Shown: in pieces, positions 17,467 to 26,900 of the stretch
How positions within the stretch are numbered: the first letter of the stretch is position 1
How the letters are laid out: every line of letters begins with the position of its first letter
DNA from: Chryseosolibacter sp964493505
GTDB taxonomy: Bacteria > Bacteroidota > Bacteroidia > Cytophagales > Cyclobacteriaceae
Assembly (NCBI GenBank): GCA_964493505.1
Contig: CAZBNP010000008.1
Coordinates: forward strand, 62,001 to 126,000
Length of the DNA stretch: 64,000 bases
Direction of reading: 5' to 3'
Made by a program: the position numbers and the translations under genes
Notes under the pieces: model-generated
The model's input: the letters and a program-made list of their open reading frames with translations, nothing else
Databases searched by the model: none
What the model was told of the DNA's origin: nothing

Positions 17467-17471
17467 GCTTC
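17454..17471. repeat. 18-bp direct repeat flanking hicAB, right copy
   Basis: TCGATATTCGACCGCTTC matches the left copy at 17 of 18 positions and runs straight into the second GIY-YIG repeat (GCTTCAGAGG). Confidence 0.7.
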
Positions 17472-17782
17472 AGAGGAAAACCTGATTTCATTTCAGCGTC
17501 CCAATACCTATAATCGCAATAGAATCAGTGCGTCTATTGCTGTGGAGATCCAGCTTCCATATTGCGTTTATATTTTATTCAGTCATAAGGACCACCTTCT
17601 TTATACCGGTTATACCACCAATATTGAGCAACGGATCAGGAACCACAATGCTGGAAAAGACCAAAAGCACTGCTTCACGAATACCACTTGAGCTGGTCTT
17701 TTGCGAGTTTTATCTTTTTGAAGGGGATGCGCGAAAACGGGAAATGTACTTCAAGACAACAGCTGGTAAAAAGGCGATTAAG
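17467..17782. repeat. Direct repeat copy 2 (GIY-YIG cassette)
   Basis: Second copy of the roughly 315-bp unit at 15991-16305, in the same orientation. The few differences include one extra A (near 17655) and one extra T (near 17701) relative to copy 1. Confidence 0.9.
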
Positions 17783-17857
17783 CTGATGCTTGGCGGTACC
17801 TTACTGAAACTTGGTTATAACAGAACGGCAGGGATTGCGGTTGTCCATGAAGAATAG
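17542..17857 (+). pseudogene. GIY-YIG nuclease gene, copy 2, frameshifted at a poly-A run
   Basis: The frame starts like copy 1 (GTG, then PYCVYILFSHKDHLLYTGYT) but GGAAAAGACC has one more A than copy 1, so after NHNAGK the frame changes. In the shifted frame the family sequence resumes (TKSTASRIPLELVFCEFYLFEGDA) with a complete C-terminus to VVHEE and a stop at 17857. With the indel corrected it would be about 104 aa, normal for small GIY-YIG (YhbQ/URI-like) nucleases. It is broken at a different place from copy 1. Confidence 0.75.
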
Positions 17858-18080
17858 AAGGCTATGGAGCAAAAGAGACTGCCGTGATCTATCGAGATGC
17901 TACATTTTTTAAAAAACCAGTTTGGCGCAAAAAAAGAAGAGAACCGTGGCACCTCAGCAAGATGCCGAATTCCGTAAGGGACGATTTTTCTAGCCAATAT
18001 TTTATAGCTTCACAACACGTTAATGCAATCCACACCGAGGCAATGTTTTGCTGTGGAAAAATATTGTGACTGTAACGGAC

Positions 18081-18710
18081 ATGACACACAGAGACTGGCG
18101 AAAGGATATTCAACCCCTCATTAAAAAATACAAGGGAAAGAAGTTTCCCCTGAATTACGGTAATACCTATGAACTGGTGGTGATGGTAATTCTCGCGGCA
18201 CAAGACTCCGATGCGCACATCAACAAAGTCGCCCCCGCGCTTTTTCAGGCATTTCCGAACATCAAGGCGTTGGCTGGGGCATCGGAAGATACCCTGCACC
18301 CACTGCTCAACAAAGTCCGTAACTTTGGCAACAAGACGAGGTGGTTGATGCGCCTTGCGGCGGAGGTTAAAGACGATGAGAATATCCCCATGACGATGGA
18401 TGGACTGACTGCACTTCCCGGCATCGGCCGTAAATCGGCCAATGTCATTATGCGTGAGTCGGGCGTGAAGGCCGAAGGCATTATTGTAGACCTTCACGTC
18501 GTGCGTGTGGCTCCTCGTCTCGGCATCGCTACCGGGACAGATCCCAGGAAAATTGAAAAGCAAATGATGGATGTGCTTGACCCGGCAGACTGGGGTGAAG
18601 CGGGTATGTCGATTTCCTTTCTGGGGCGTGAAACCTGCCGGCCGTCTAATCCCAAACATGCGGAATGTATAATGAAAGATGTCTGCGCCTATTATAAATC
18701 GCTGAACTAG
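18081..18710 (+). CDS. nth: Endonuclease III-like DNA glycosylase/AP lyase
   Basis: The ATG at 18081 is preferred over a TTG at 18048 because MTHRDWRKDIQPLIKKY fits the family start. The 209-aa protein has the helix-hairpin-helix LPGIGRKSANVI with catalytic Lys (K118) and the catalytic Asp in VDLHVVRV (D137), positions equivalent to K120 and D138 of E. coli Nth. It should excise oxidised pyrimidines and nick AP sites. Oddity: the C-terminal iron-sulfur site reads C186-x6-H193-x2-C196-x5-C202, so the second of the four usual cysteines is His. Confidence 0.9.
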   Translation: MTHRDWRKDIQPLIKKYKGKKFPLNYGNTYELVVMVILAAQDSDAHINKVAPALFQAFPNIKALAGASEDTLHPLLNKVRNFGNKTRWLMRLAAEVKDDENIPMTMDGLTALPGIGRKSANVIMRESGVKAEGIIVDLHVVRVAPRLGIATGTDPRKIEKQMMDVLDPADWGEAGMSISFLGRETCRPSNPKHAECIMKDVCAYYKSLN

Positions 18711-18805
18711 TACCGTCCTCACCGGCAATGAGTACCATATTGCACATCTGAGTATCAAACCATAGCGGCATAAAGTTTTTGTAGTGTTCAGCAGAAACAC
18801 ATGCT

Positions 18806-19222
18806 ATGAAAATCAATGAACTTATTGGAGTAGGACTTATCGTACTGTCGCTCTGTGCTTGTCAGGGAAATGCGGGCGAGGACGTTCAGAGTAATAGTGA
18901 GAGTAGTAAAGATCGGATTCCGGCTGGAGAAGATCCGGCGGAAAAGATGATAGAGCATCTCGTGGGGGAATGGGAGCTTTATGCGCCTGACACAGACAGT
19001 ACAACCAGCCACCTGCAGTTTACCGAGCGGGCGAGGTATGTTATATATTCCGACGGACAAAAAATTGACAGCGGAGCCTACAGGATGAACGAGCAGCTCG
19101 GAAACCTTTATCTCGAGAGCGAGGCCAACAAGGTCGTGCGTGAGTACTCAGTCGACCTGCAACCGGATGTGTTGATATTGCAAGGACAGGACCAGTCGTA
19201 TACCTACCGGAGGGGTCGTTGA
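18806..19222 (+). CDS. Hypothetical lipoprotein
   Basis: A 138-aa protein with a lipoprotein signal (LIVLSLCAC-QGN, Cys about residue 19), then a Ser/Glu-rich linker and a small beta-rich domain (LVGEWELYAPDTDSTTSHLQF, RYVIYSDGQKIDSGAYRM). The GEW opening is like lipocalin-type small lipoproteins common in Bacteroidota. No function can be given. It stands alone, 95 nt after nth. Confidence 0.75.
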   Translation: MKINELIGVGLIVLSLCACQGNAGEDVQSNSESSKDRIPAGEDPAEKMIEHLVGEWELYAPDTDSTTSHLQFTERARYVIYSDGQKIDSGAYRMNEQLGNLYLESEANKVVREYSVDLQPDVLILQGQDQSYTYRRGR

Positions 19223-19379
19223 CCTTGTGACCCAGTCGGACGTTCCCTGGATGTAAGAGATGTGCCCTCTTCACCTTATCCAGCTTTTCCCTGCCTCGCG
19301 CGGAAGGTTGATAAGGTTAACGGTCGATATGTGGCAGTTAGGTTACTGAGGTTTATAAGGTTTGGATCATACCCTGACA

Positions 19380-20384
19380 TTACTTTCCGACGGCGGCACG
19401 TTTCTCTTTCAACTCCCGCCAGGTGGTGAGGATGATTTTTTCCTCTTCAAGAAATTTCCTGAATGCCGGATCGGTCATCGCAAGCATATCAGCTTTGCGT
19501 ATGCGGCCGGAGCTACCGATATATTGAAAAATTTCGCTCGGGGCGGTGCAGTGCATGATGACCATTGATAATCCCGGCTTTAGCTTCTGTATTGTCTCAA
19601 TGTATTGTTCGGTAGCGATTTTCCGGAGCTCTTCATCTGGCAGATCGCTTTCCTTGGGATATTCGAAGCCGTAGCTAACATTATGCAGATCGTCTAATAC
19701 GGGCAGGCCCGCGTTCCAGAGCATTTCCCCCACTTCTCTCAGTTGAGATCGCTGGCCGCCGGACAATTTGATCTGTTTCGAAATCATCGTGGCATGCCCT
19801 CCGGGGAACATCACCGGAATCTGGTTCTCAATACCGACCTTGACATAGCGTTGAATGAACTCCGGCGTCGCGAACAGGGTACCCATATGTGAATCGAGGT
19901 GTGTTGGCTCGAAGCCCATATCGCGGGCGCGCTTCAGTTGCTCGCGGATTTCGGTCTCTACTTCATCGGCGGATGCATTCCTGGCTACGAGTTCGACCGA
20001 ACGCCACATCGCTCCCTCCGGATCTACCAGTCCAGGAACATTGGGACGCCCGGACAGGGGATGCCACCGGTAGTCTTTCCACTCGGAGGTGAGGGTGAGG
20101 TGCAATCCGGCATCGAGGTTCGGGTGGTCTTTCATGTAATGCAGGAATCCCGGAACCCACGGACACGGCATCATGATGCTAAGGGAGTTGGCAACACCTT
20201 CTTCAATCGAACGGATGGTACCCTGGTTGGAGTCCCACGACATGCCGACATCGTCAATATGCAGGATCAAGACCTTGGATCCTTTAGGAAAGCCGAGTTT
20301 TTCGGCGTAAGTTGTATTGTCCTGGCACTGTGTGGTTGTGCTCAACACGAGAAGGCTGAGAATGAGAGTCACGTATCGCTGCAT
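19380..20384 (-). CDS. YdjC/ChbG-like carbohydrate deacetylase, exported
   Basis: A 334-aa protein with a signal peptide (MQRYVTLILSLLVLSTTTQC; lipidation at TTQC possible). The YdjC fold shows LILHIDDVGMS (metal-binding DD), LDAGLHLTLTSEW and THLDSHMGTLF (His ligands). Family members remove N-acetyl groups from short chito-oligosaccharides. It is longer than cytoplasmic ChbG (about 250 aa) because of the signal and a C-terminal extension, so it probably acts in the periplasm or at the surface. Confidence 0.87.
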   Translation of the reverse strand: MQRYVTLILSLLVLSTTTQCQDNTTYAEKLGFPKGSKVLILHIDDVGMSWDSNQGTIRSIEEGVANSLSIMMPCPWVPGFLHYMKDHPNLDAGLHLTLTSEWKDYRWHPLSGRPNVPGLVDPEGAMWRSVELVARNASADEVETEIREQLKRARDMGFEPTHLDSHMGTLFATPEFIQRYVKVGIENQIPVMFPGGHATMISKQIKLSGGQRSQLREVGEMLWNAGLPVLDDLHNVSYGFEYPKESDLPDEELRKIATEQYIETIQKLKPGLSMVIMHCTAPSEIFQYIGSSGRIRKADMLAMTDPAFRKFLEEEKIILTTWRELKEKRAAVGK

Positions 20385-20652
20385 GGAGCTGAGTATTTAT
20401 CGTTAATCGATTTATTTCGCCTGGATATTGCGGATCCTGAAAGGTAGCGCTCGCGCAAAATATTTTCCAAGTATACCCGGAAATAGTTTCGCGACAGTTC
20501 CCGAAAAACGCAAGGATCTGCCTGTTTAGCGTATTTTGGTATGGAGGAGACGACAGTCCAATCCCCGGCTTGCAACCCTATGATCCACCGTTCCGTAAAA
20601 CACATCCATACATTCTCCGCGTACTTGCGAAGCCCCAAAACACTCAAACCCT

Positions 20653-21528
20653 ATGATCAAAAAGATTCTTAAGATTGCCGGCATCGCCGTCGGTATTCTG
20701 ATACTGGTTTCCGGTGCCTATTACCTGAAAGCCAAGACAAGCGTTCAGCACCGTATGGACCAAACCTATACGGTCGAACTGGAGCACCTCGACATCCCTA
20801 CAGACTCTGCCACCCTTGCGTACGGAAAGCGACTTATCACTACCAAAGGCTGTGATGATTGTCATTCAAATGATCTCGATGGGCGTGTCTTTATCGACGA
20901 TCCGGCGCTCGGCCTCATTGTTGCAGGAAACCTGACGAAGGGAGAAGGAGGTTTGCCCGCGAACTTTAGCAATGACGACTGGCTGCTTGCACTGAAACAC
21001 GGCTTGCGCCGGAATGGAACGCCGCTGATCTTTATGCCTTCCCACGAGTACACCCACCTCACCGAAGGAGACATGACGGCGCTCATTGCATATTGCAGTC
21101 AGGCGACACCAGTTGATCGCGTATTGCCCGAAACCGAGATCGGACCCGTGGCGCGTATCCTCACCGACCTCGGCAAGTTTCCACTTCTTCCGGCGGAAAT
21201 GATCGATCATTCCGAAAAACTCCGGGGCAACATCAAGGTGGAGGTGTCTGTTGAATATGGAAGATACCTTTCGATTGCTTGTCAGGGGTGTCATCGCCAA
21301 AATATGAAAGGCGGCGAACCGGTAGCACCGGGTTTCCCCGATGTGGCTGATATCAGTTCAACCGGAAACCCCGGAAAGTGGAGTGCCGATGAGTTCATTA
21401 ATGCTCTGAGGACCGGCCATACACCGGAGGGCAAAACGCTCAACCCAAAAGACATGCCCTGGACGATGACAAAGGCCTATACGGATGTGGAATTACAGGC
21501 TTTGCATTTGTATCTCACAAGCATTTAG
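20653..21528 (+). CDS. Membrane-anchored di-heme cytochrome c
   Basis: A 291-aa protein with an N-terminal TM anchor (ILKIAGIAVGILILVSGAYYL) and two c-type heme sites, CDDCH (about residue 75) and CQGCH (about 214), each with downstream Met candidates (LIFMPSHEY and LNPKDMPWTM) as axial ligands. It belongs to the periplasmic electron carriers that often partner dehydrogenases, but no dehydrogenase gene is adjacent. It is read away from the deacetylase. Confidence 0.88.
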   Translation: MIKKILKIAGIAVGILILVSGAYYLKAKTSVQHRMDQTYTVELEHLDIPTDSATLAYGKRLITTKGCDDCHSNDLDGRVFIDDPALGLIVAGNLTKGEGGLPANFSNDDWLLALKHGLRRNGTPLIFMPSHEYTHLTEGDMTALIAYCSQATPVDRVLPETEIGPVARILTDLGKFPLLPAEMIDHSEKLRGNIKVEVSVEYGRYLSIACQGCHRQNMKGGEPVAPGFPDVADISSTGNPGKWSADEFINALRTGHTPEGKTLNPKDMPWTMTKAYTDVELQALHLYLTSI

Positions 21529-21568
21529 CCACGCTGTCGTCTTTGTTGTCGATTTTTGTGAGAAGTGC

Positions 21569-22822
21569 CTACACCTTCGTTTTCTCCAGATTGAATAATT
21601 CCTGGAGCAATTCGGAGAGTGACTCCGCATCGCCTCGTTTGCACGCTGCTTTCAGGTGAAGGACGGGATACTTGAGAAATTTTTGCATGAGCGAGCGGCT
21701 CATATCCTCAAGCTTTTGTGCTTCATCGGGCTTGGCGTTCTTCAGGAAGCGGGTGAGTTCTTCCTTTCTGATCTGGTCGAGCGACTGTTTCAATTTTTGA
21801 ATGGTAGGTGAAACAATCATTTCCCGTGACCAGTCTTCAAACTCTACTATTGCTTCGCCCAGGATCTCGTGCACATGGGGTACGGAGGCCTTGCGTTTTT
21901 CGAGGGCTTCCGTAGTCTTTTCCTGAATATCGTCGAGGTTGTAAACAATCGCACCCGGCATATTATCGACGGCTGGATCAACACTTCTTGGTATTGACAG
22001 GTCGATGAAGTATTTGTGAGAAAGTATGCGGAGGTCTTGCAGGAGTTCCCGCGTTATCAGCGGTTCGTTGCCCGACACGGAGCTGACGATCACGTCGGCG
22101 TTCGCGATTTCTTCTTTGAGGCTTTCTATCGTGTTGAAACGGAACCCACATTTTGTCGCCAATGCCTGTGCCTTTTCGGGTGTTCGGTTGAGTATGGTGA
22201 CATTGTTGAGCCGGGATTCAACCAGGTTCAGGCAGAAATCCTGGCCTATTGCGCCAACACCTACGACGAGAACCTTGGGTTCGCGGACGGCCGCGGCGAG
22301 GTCTTCTGCCAGTTCTTTTGCTGCGTATGATATCGACGCGGCGCCATCGCGGAATGAAGTCTCCTGAACGACGCGTTTGTTTGCAAAGAAAATAGTATGC
22401 ATCAGCCGGTGCAGAAAGGGGCCTGCCATGTTTTCATCGGCGCTCCACTGATATGCGTTTTTTACCTGCCCCGAGACCTGTAGATCGCCGATCACCTGAG
22501 CATCCAGCCCGATGGCTACTTCAAAAAGGTGCCTGACACACTCCGCACCTTCATAGCGCGCAAAGTGTTGCTCGAATCCGGCATCCGGATTTTTAATCAT
22601 AGCGAGCCCTTTGAATATGTCGTGTGAAAGATCCTTCTCCGCGCTATAATAAACCTCGGTGCGGTTGCACGTCGAAACCACTAGCACGTCCGTTGCCGGA
22701 GTGTAGTCCTTCAGGAAGTGCATCAACTGCTTAGCCCCTGTTTCATTGAGTGAAACCTGTTCCCGGAGGGCGAGAGGGGCTGACTTGTAACTGAGCGCTA
22801 AAGATTTAAAGTTCGGAGTCAT
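21569..22822 (-). CDS. hemA: Glutamyl-tRNA reductase
   Basis: A 417-aa enzyme that makes glutamate-1-semialdehyde from glutamyl-tRNA with NADPH, the first step of C5 tetrapyrrole synthesis. The catalytic Cys is in VVSTCNRTEVYY (about residue 50), FEVAIGLDAQVIGD is the glutamate-recognition region and VLVVGVGAIGQ is the NADPH Rossmann motif. The C-terminal dimerisation domain is complete. It is convergent with the cytochrome c gene and divergent from the HhH protein. Confidence 0.97.
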   Translation of the reverse strand: MTPNFKSLALSYKSAPLALREQVSLNETGAKQLMHFLKDYTPATDVLVVSTCNRTEVYYSAEKDLSHDIFKGLAMIKNPDAGFEQHFARYEGAECVRHLFEVAIGLDAQVIGDLQVSGQVKNAYQWSADENMAGPFLHRLMHTIFFANKRVVQETSFRDGAASISYAAKELAEDLAAAVREPKVLVVGVGAIGQDFCLNLVESRLNNVTILNRTPEKAQALATKCGFRFNTIESLKEEIANADVIVSSVSGNEPLITRELLQDLRILSHKYFIDLSIPRSVDPAVDNMPGAIVYNLDDIQEKTTEALEKRKASVPHVHEILGEAIVEFEDWSREMIVSPTIQKLKQSLDQIRKEELTRFLKNAKPDEAQKLEDMSRSLMQKFLKYPVLHLKAACKRGDAESLSELLQELFNLEKTKV

Positions 22823-23000
22823 TTCGGATCACAAAAATACACCGCGGGCTAGAATCCGTAATGACAAAAGTCATCCGGAGTACAATTTAGAATGATTTTA
22901 AATAATTCCACAAGCGGCCTACGCTACTTCAAAGGGGTAATTCACAAACCGCTATCTAAAGTTCCCCGGATTTCTTAATTTGTGTGAAAACCCTCTCCCG

Positions 23001-23924
23001 ATGAAATCTGTCAGAAAATGGATCCGGGATATCTTTGGATTCTCGGGAAATGAAATCAACGGTTTCCTGGTGCTGCTGCCATTAATGCTCGTTCTGGTGA
23101 TATCGGAGCCTGTTTATCGCCGATGGTCATCCCGGCGCGCGGCAATCCCCGATTCCAGGTCCTTTGACAGCCTGATGGCAAACTGGACAGAAACGACCGA
23201 ACCCTTGAAAGAAATTGAGATGCCGATGGTCACACTGTTCCGGTTTGACCCCAATACTGCAAGCGTTGATGACCTTCGCAAACTTGGTATCGATGGAATT
23301 ATAGCGAATCGAATTGCCGCTTATCGCCGCAAAGGGGGTGTGTTTCGGATTAAATCGGATATGAAGAGAATCTACGGGTTGGATTCTGCGTTATATCACC
23401 AGCTTTATAGCTACGTCGCATTACCGGAAACTCTGCCGGAAAAAAGCGCAACTTCCCCGGAAAGAAGCCGGGCAGGGCGTTATCCCTTTCCATCCGGGAG
23501 AAAAAGTAGAGAGGCGGAACAAAAATTTGATATCAATACGGCCGATACGTTGCAACTGGAATCTGTTTATGGAATAGGTCCGAAACTTGCAGCCCGGATC
23601 ATTAAATTTCGTGATGGGCTGGGGGGATTTGTCAGACAGGAACAGCTGGCAGAAGTCTATGGGCTTGATTCGGCCACGGTGGCGCAATTGGCTGGTGTAT
23701 CGTTTATACGCGAAGAATTTATTCCGAGAAAAATAGATATCAACACGGCAACTGAAGACACAATGTCACGACACCCCTATATCAACAACCGATTGGCGCG
23801 AATGCTGGTTATATACCGGTTTCAACATGGTGACTTTCGGGAGGTAAACGATATTAAAAAGTTATCGACTCTGAAGACAGGTGAACTGGATCGGCTTTTG
23901 CCTTACCTGACCGTTGAGAAGTAA
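23001..23924 (+). CDS. ComEA-like helix-hairpin-helix protein, membrane-anchored
   Basis: The ATG at 23001 (MKSVRKWIRDIFGFS) is chosen over the TTG at 22980. The roughly 307-aa protein has one TM (INGFLVLLPLMLVLVI) and three helix-hairpin-helix units, the clearest being FDINTADTLQLESVYGIGPKLAARI and the repeats at FDPNTASVDDLRKLGIDG and IDINTATEDTMSRHPYIN. HhH motifs of this type bind DNA without sequence specificity, as in the competence protein ComEA. No other competence gene is nearby; a role in DNA uptake is inferred. Confidence 0.85.
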   Translation: MKSVRKWIRDIFGFSGNEINGFLVLLPLMLVLVISEPVYRRWSSRRAAIPDSRSFDSLMANWTETTEPLKEIEMPMVTLFRFDPNTASVDDLRKLGIDGIIANRIAAYRRKGGVFRIKSDMKRIYGLDSALYHQLYSYVALPETLPEKSATSPERSRAGRYPFPSGRKSREAEQKFDINTADTLQLESVYGIGPKLAARIIKFRDGLGGFVRQEQLAEVYGLDSATVAQLAGVSFIREEFIPRKIDINTATEDTMSRHPYINNRLARMLVIYRFQHGDFREVNDIKKLSTLKTGELDRLLPYLTVEK

Positions 23925-23966
23925 CAGGAGTCCTGGAGTTTTAATTAATCTGTGATCAATAAATCA

Positions 23967-26900
23967 ATGGCGACCGACCCGGTAAAAAATGTGCTGCAGT
24001 CCTATTTGCGCAGGCTTACCAATTTGTCAGGCAGTAACCGCTCACTCTTGTTGTTGCGGTTGCACGCTGAACAGCTGATGGACCTTCACGAGGTAGACCA
24101 TTTGAATGACTATGCGTCGTTTGAGGTACTGAAAGCATTCATGGCGGGTAAGACTATCAAGTTGTGCCAGGTGCTAGACAGTCGCGTGGAATCTAACAAC
24201 GAAGTGAGTAAAAAGCTCAAGAAGATCCAGCGCACGGATAATTTTCTTTTTGAGGAACGCGGTTCCTACGATTTGCACATAGGCTGGCCATTTGTTCGCG
24301 GAAAATTTTCCGATGGTACGTTTGTCCGGTGTCCGTTGCTGTTTTTTCCGGTATCCCTTGTTCAGGAAAATAACGGATGGTACCTGCACCTCCGCCAGCA
24401 GGCCGGTATTACGTTCAACAAATCTTTCCTTCTGGCTTACGCCTTTTACAACAAGGTCGCGCTGGAGGAAGAGATGTTTGACACGAGCTTTGAGGACTTC
24501 AATACCGACAGCACCGTCTTCCGCACACAGCTTTATCAACTCCTCAAGGAAAAAATCGAAATCAATTTCAATCCTGATAATTTCAGAGATGAGTTGATCC
24601 CCTTCCAGGTGTTCAAGAAGGAAGAGTTCGACCTGAAGCACCGGAACGGTGAGTTAAAGCTTTTTCCGGAAGCCGTACTGGGCATTTTTCCGCAGGCGGG
24701 ATCACAACTCGTTCCCGATTACCTTCGGCTGCTGGAGGAGGGCAACACGCTGGATCTGGAAGAGTTTTTTCTCAATAAGAATCATCGGGTTGATGAATCA
24801 GGTATTGAAAAAATTCTGGTCAACCAGGCGCTCAAGGAGGAGAAGTTGCACACGCCCTTTACACTCGATGCGTATCAGGAAAACGCTATTCGGGCAGTCA
24901 AGTCGGGCCAATCCATTGTGGTTCAGGGACCTCCCGGAACGGGTAAGTCGCAGCTTATTTGCAATCTTATCGCAGACACGATTGCTTCGGGTAAGCGCGC
25001 GTTGCTGGTATGTCAGAAGCGTGCCGCGCTTGATGTCGTTTATCAGCGTTTGCAGGACAAGCAGCTCGGCGATTTTGTCGGATTGGTCCATGATTTCAGG
25101 AATGAACGCAAGACGATCTTCGGCAAAGTCGCGCGGCAGATCGACAGTATTGAAGATTTCAAGAACTTCAATCGCAGTATCGATGTCATCCAGATGGAGC
25201 GTAGATTCTTTCATGTTTCGCGCACTGTCGACCGTATAACAGAAGAGCTTGAGGAGTTCAAGAAGACACTGTTTGATGATCAGGAGTGTGGCTTGAGTGT
25301 AAAAGAGCTTTACCTGACCTCCGATATTGAAGGCGAGACGATTAATATCCGGCAGGAATATCAACACTTCCTTTTTCCGGACCTGCCGGTGTTCCTTCAG
25401 ATGCTGCGTCAATATGTGATTTACGCGGCAGTATTCGAAGAGCCACAGTATGTGTGGCGCAACCGTTCCTCGTTTTCCGGGTACCAGCTGACCGAGTTGA
25501 AAAAGATTGAGGGAGTGATCAGGGAGATCCCGGCATACCAGAGAGAAACGCAGGAAAAAGTTGAGAAACTGATCAATGTCCGGCTCAACCTTGAAGATGC
25601 TGACTCATTCAGGGCGCGTGAAGATGATGTGCTCGGTATAGTTGCCCTGCTGAAAACCGACCCGATATTCTCTTATATGCAGGCGATGGCGGATGAAAAG
25701 GACGATGAAACCAGCTTTCTTTGGTTTACCAACGTCGAGCGCGTGCTTTTGAACTGTTTTTCCGGGGTGGGCGCGGAGACGTATCTGCATCCTGGTCTCC
25801 TCGGGAGATTTCAGGAAGCGCTTCAGCGAAAGATGAAGACGCGCGGGAACCTGTTCCGCTCAATACGTTGGCGATTGTTTTCCAAAGACAAACAGTGGAT
25901 CAATGATGTACTGAACGCCAACGGACTGCCTCGAACCAAGAAGGGCTTGCGAACACTGGAGGCGCGCATTGACAACAGGCTGAACCTCGAGCATCATTTG
26001 ACCGCAGTGAAGAAGAAAACCTGGCTGGTCGACCTTCCGACCGATTATGACGAAGTCAACATCAGGACCTGGTTTGCAAGACAGAAGCTTGCCATTCGCG
26101 CCAAACTCATCTTTAATACGCTGCGGGAAGTTAAGGATGGAATGCATCCGAAGCGGTACACCCGTGCCGCCTTTGTCGGGGTCCTGAAAGAGCTGCTGCA
26201 GATTGTCGGCGACCTGAAAGAGAAAAAGATCGAGTGGCTGAAATACATAACCTCCTTTCAGTTCAGGCATCTGGTATCAAACCCTGACAAGGAAGATGAA
26301 TATCTGAAGGCCCTGCGCAGGGATTTTGAAAGTATCTGCGACTTCGATCGGATTCGTGAAAACATGGCGGCGCACGAAAAAGATGTCATGGGTAAACTCT
26401 ATGACAAAGTGGGGGAGTGGAACCCGGAAGCGATCGAACAGCTTTTCCAGAACAGCGTGCGGATTGCCTGGATTGAACACATCGAGGCAAAGAACCCTGA
26501 CTTGCGTTCAGTCTCTTCTCAACGTATGGAGAAGCAGCGCGAAGAGCTGATCGCACTCGTCGAAGAGAAACAGAAGCTTAGCCACGATATCCTGACGTTG
26601 CGCCTGCGCGAGCGTGTATATGATAACCTGGAATACAACCGCCTCAACAACCGTGTTACGTACAGAGATCTTTATCACCAGGTCACCAAAAAGAAAAAGA
26701 TATGGCCGCTCAGGCGCGTTATTGGTGAATTCCAACATGAGATATTCAATGTAGTTCCCTGCTGGATGGTATCGCCGGAGGCTGCGTCGGCGATCTTTCC
26801 GATGGCCGAATTATTCGATATCGTGATCTTTGATGAAGCATCCCAGTGCTTTTCGGAACGCGGTATCCCGGCGATGTACAGGGGAAAGCAACTTGTTATA

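Noticed and set aside
15810..17900. Integrated element with tRNA-Arg as attachment site
   Set aside because: I found no copy of the tRNA 3' end downstream and no integrase or transposase gene, so an integrative element is not supported.
20369..20647. A 92-codon minus frame in the gap before the cytochrome gene
   Set aside because: No recognisable domain, overlaps the start of the deacetylase gene and lacks a promoter; could be chance.
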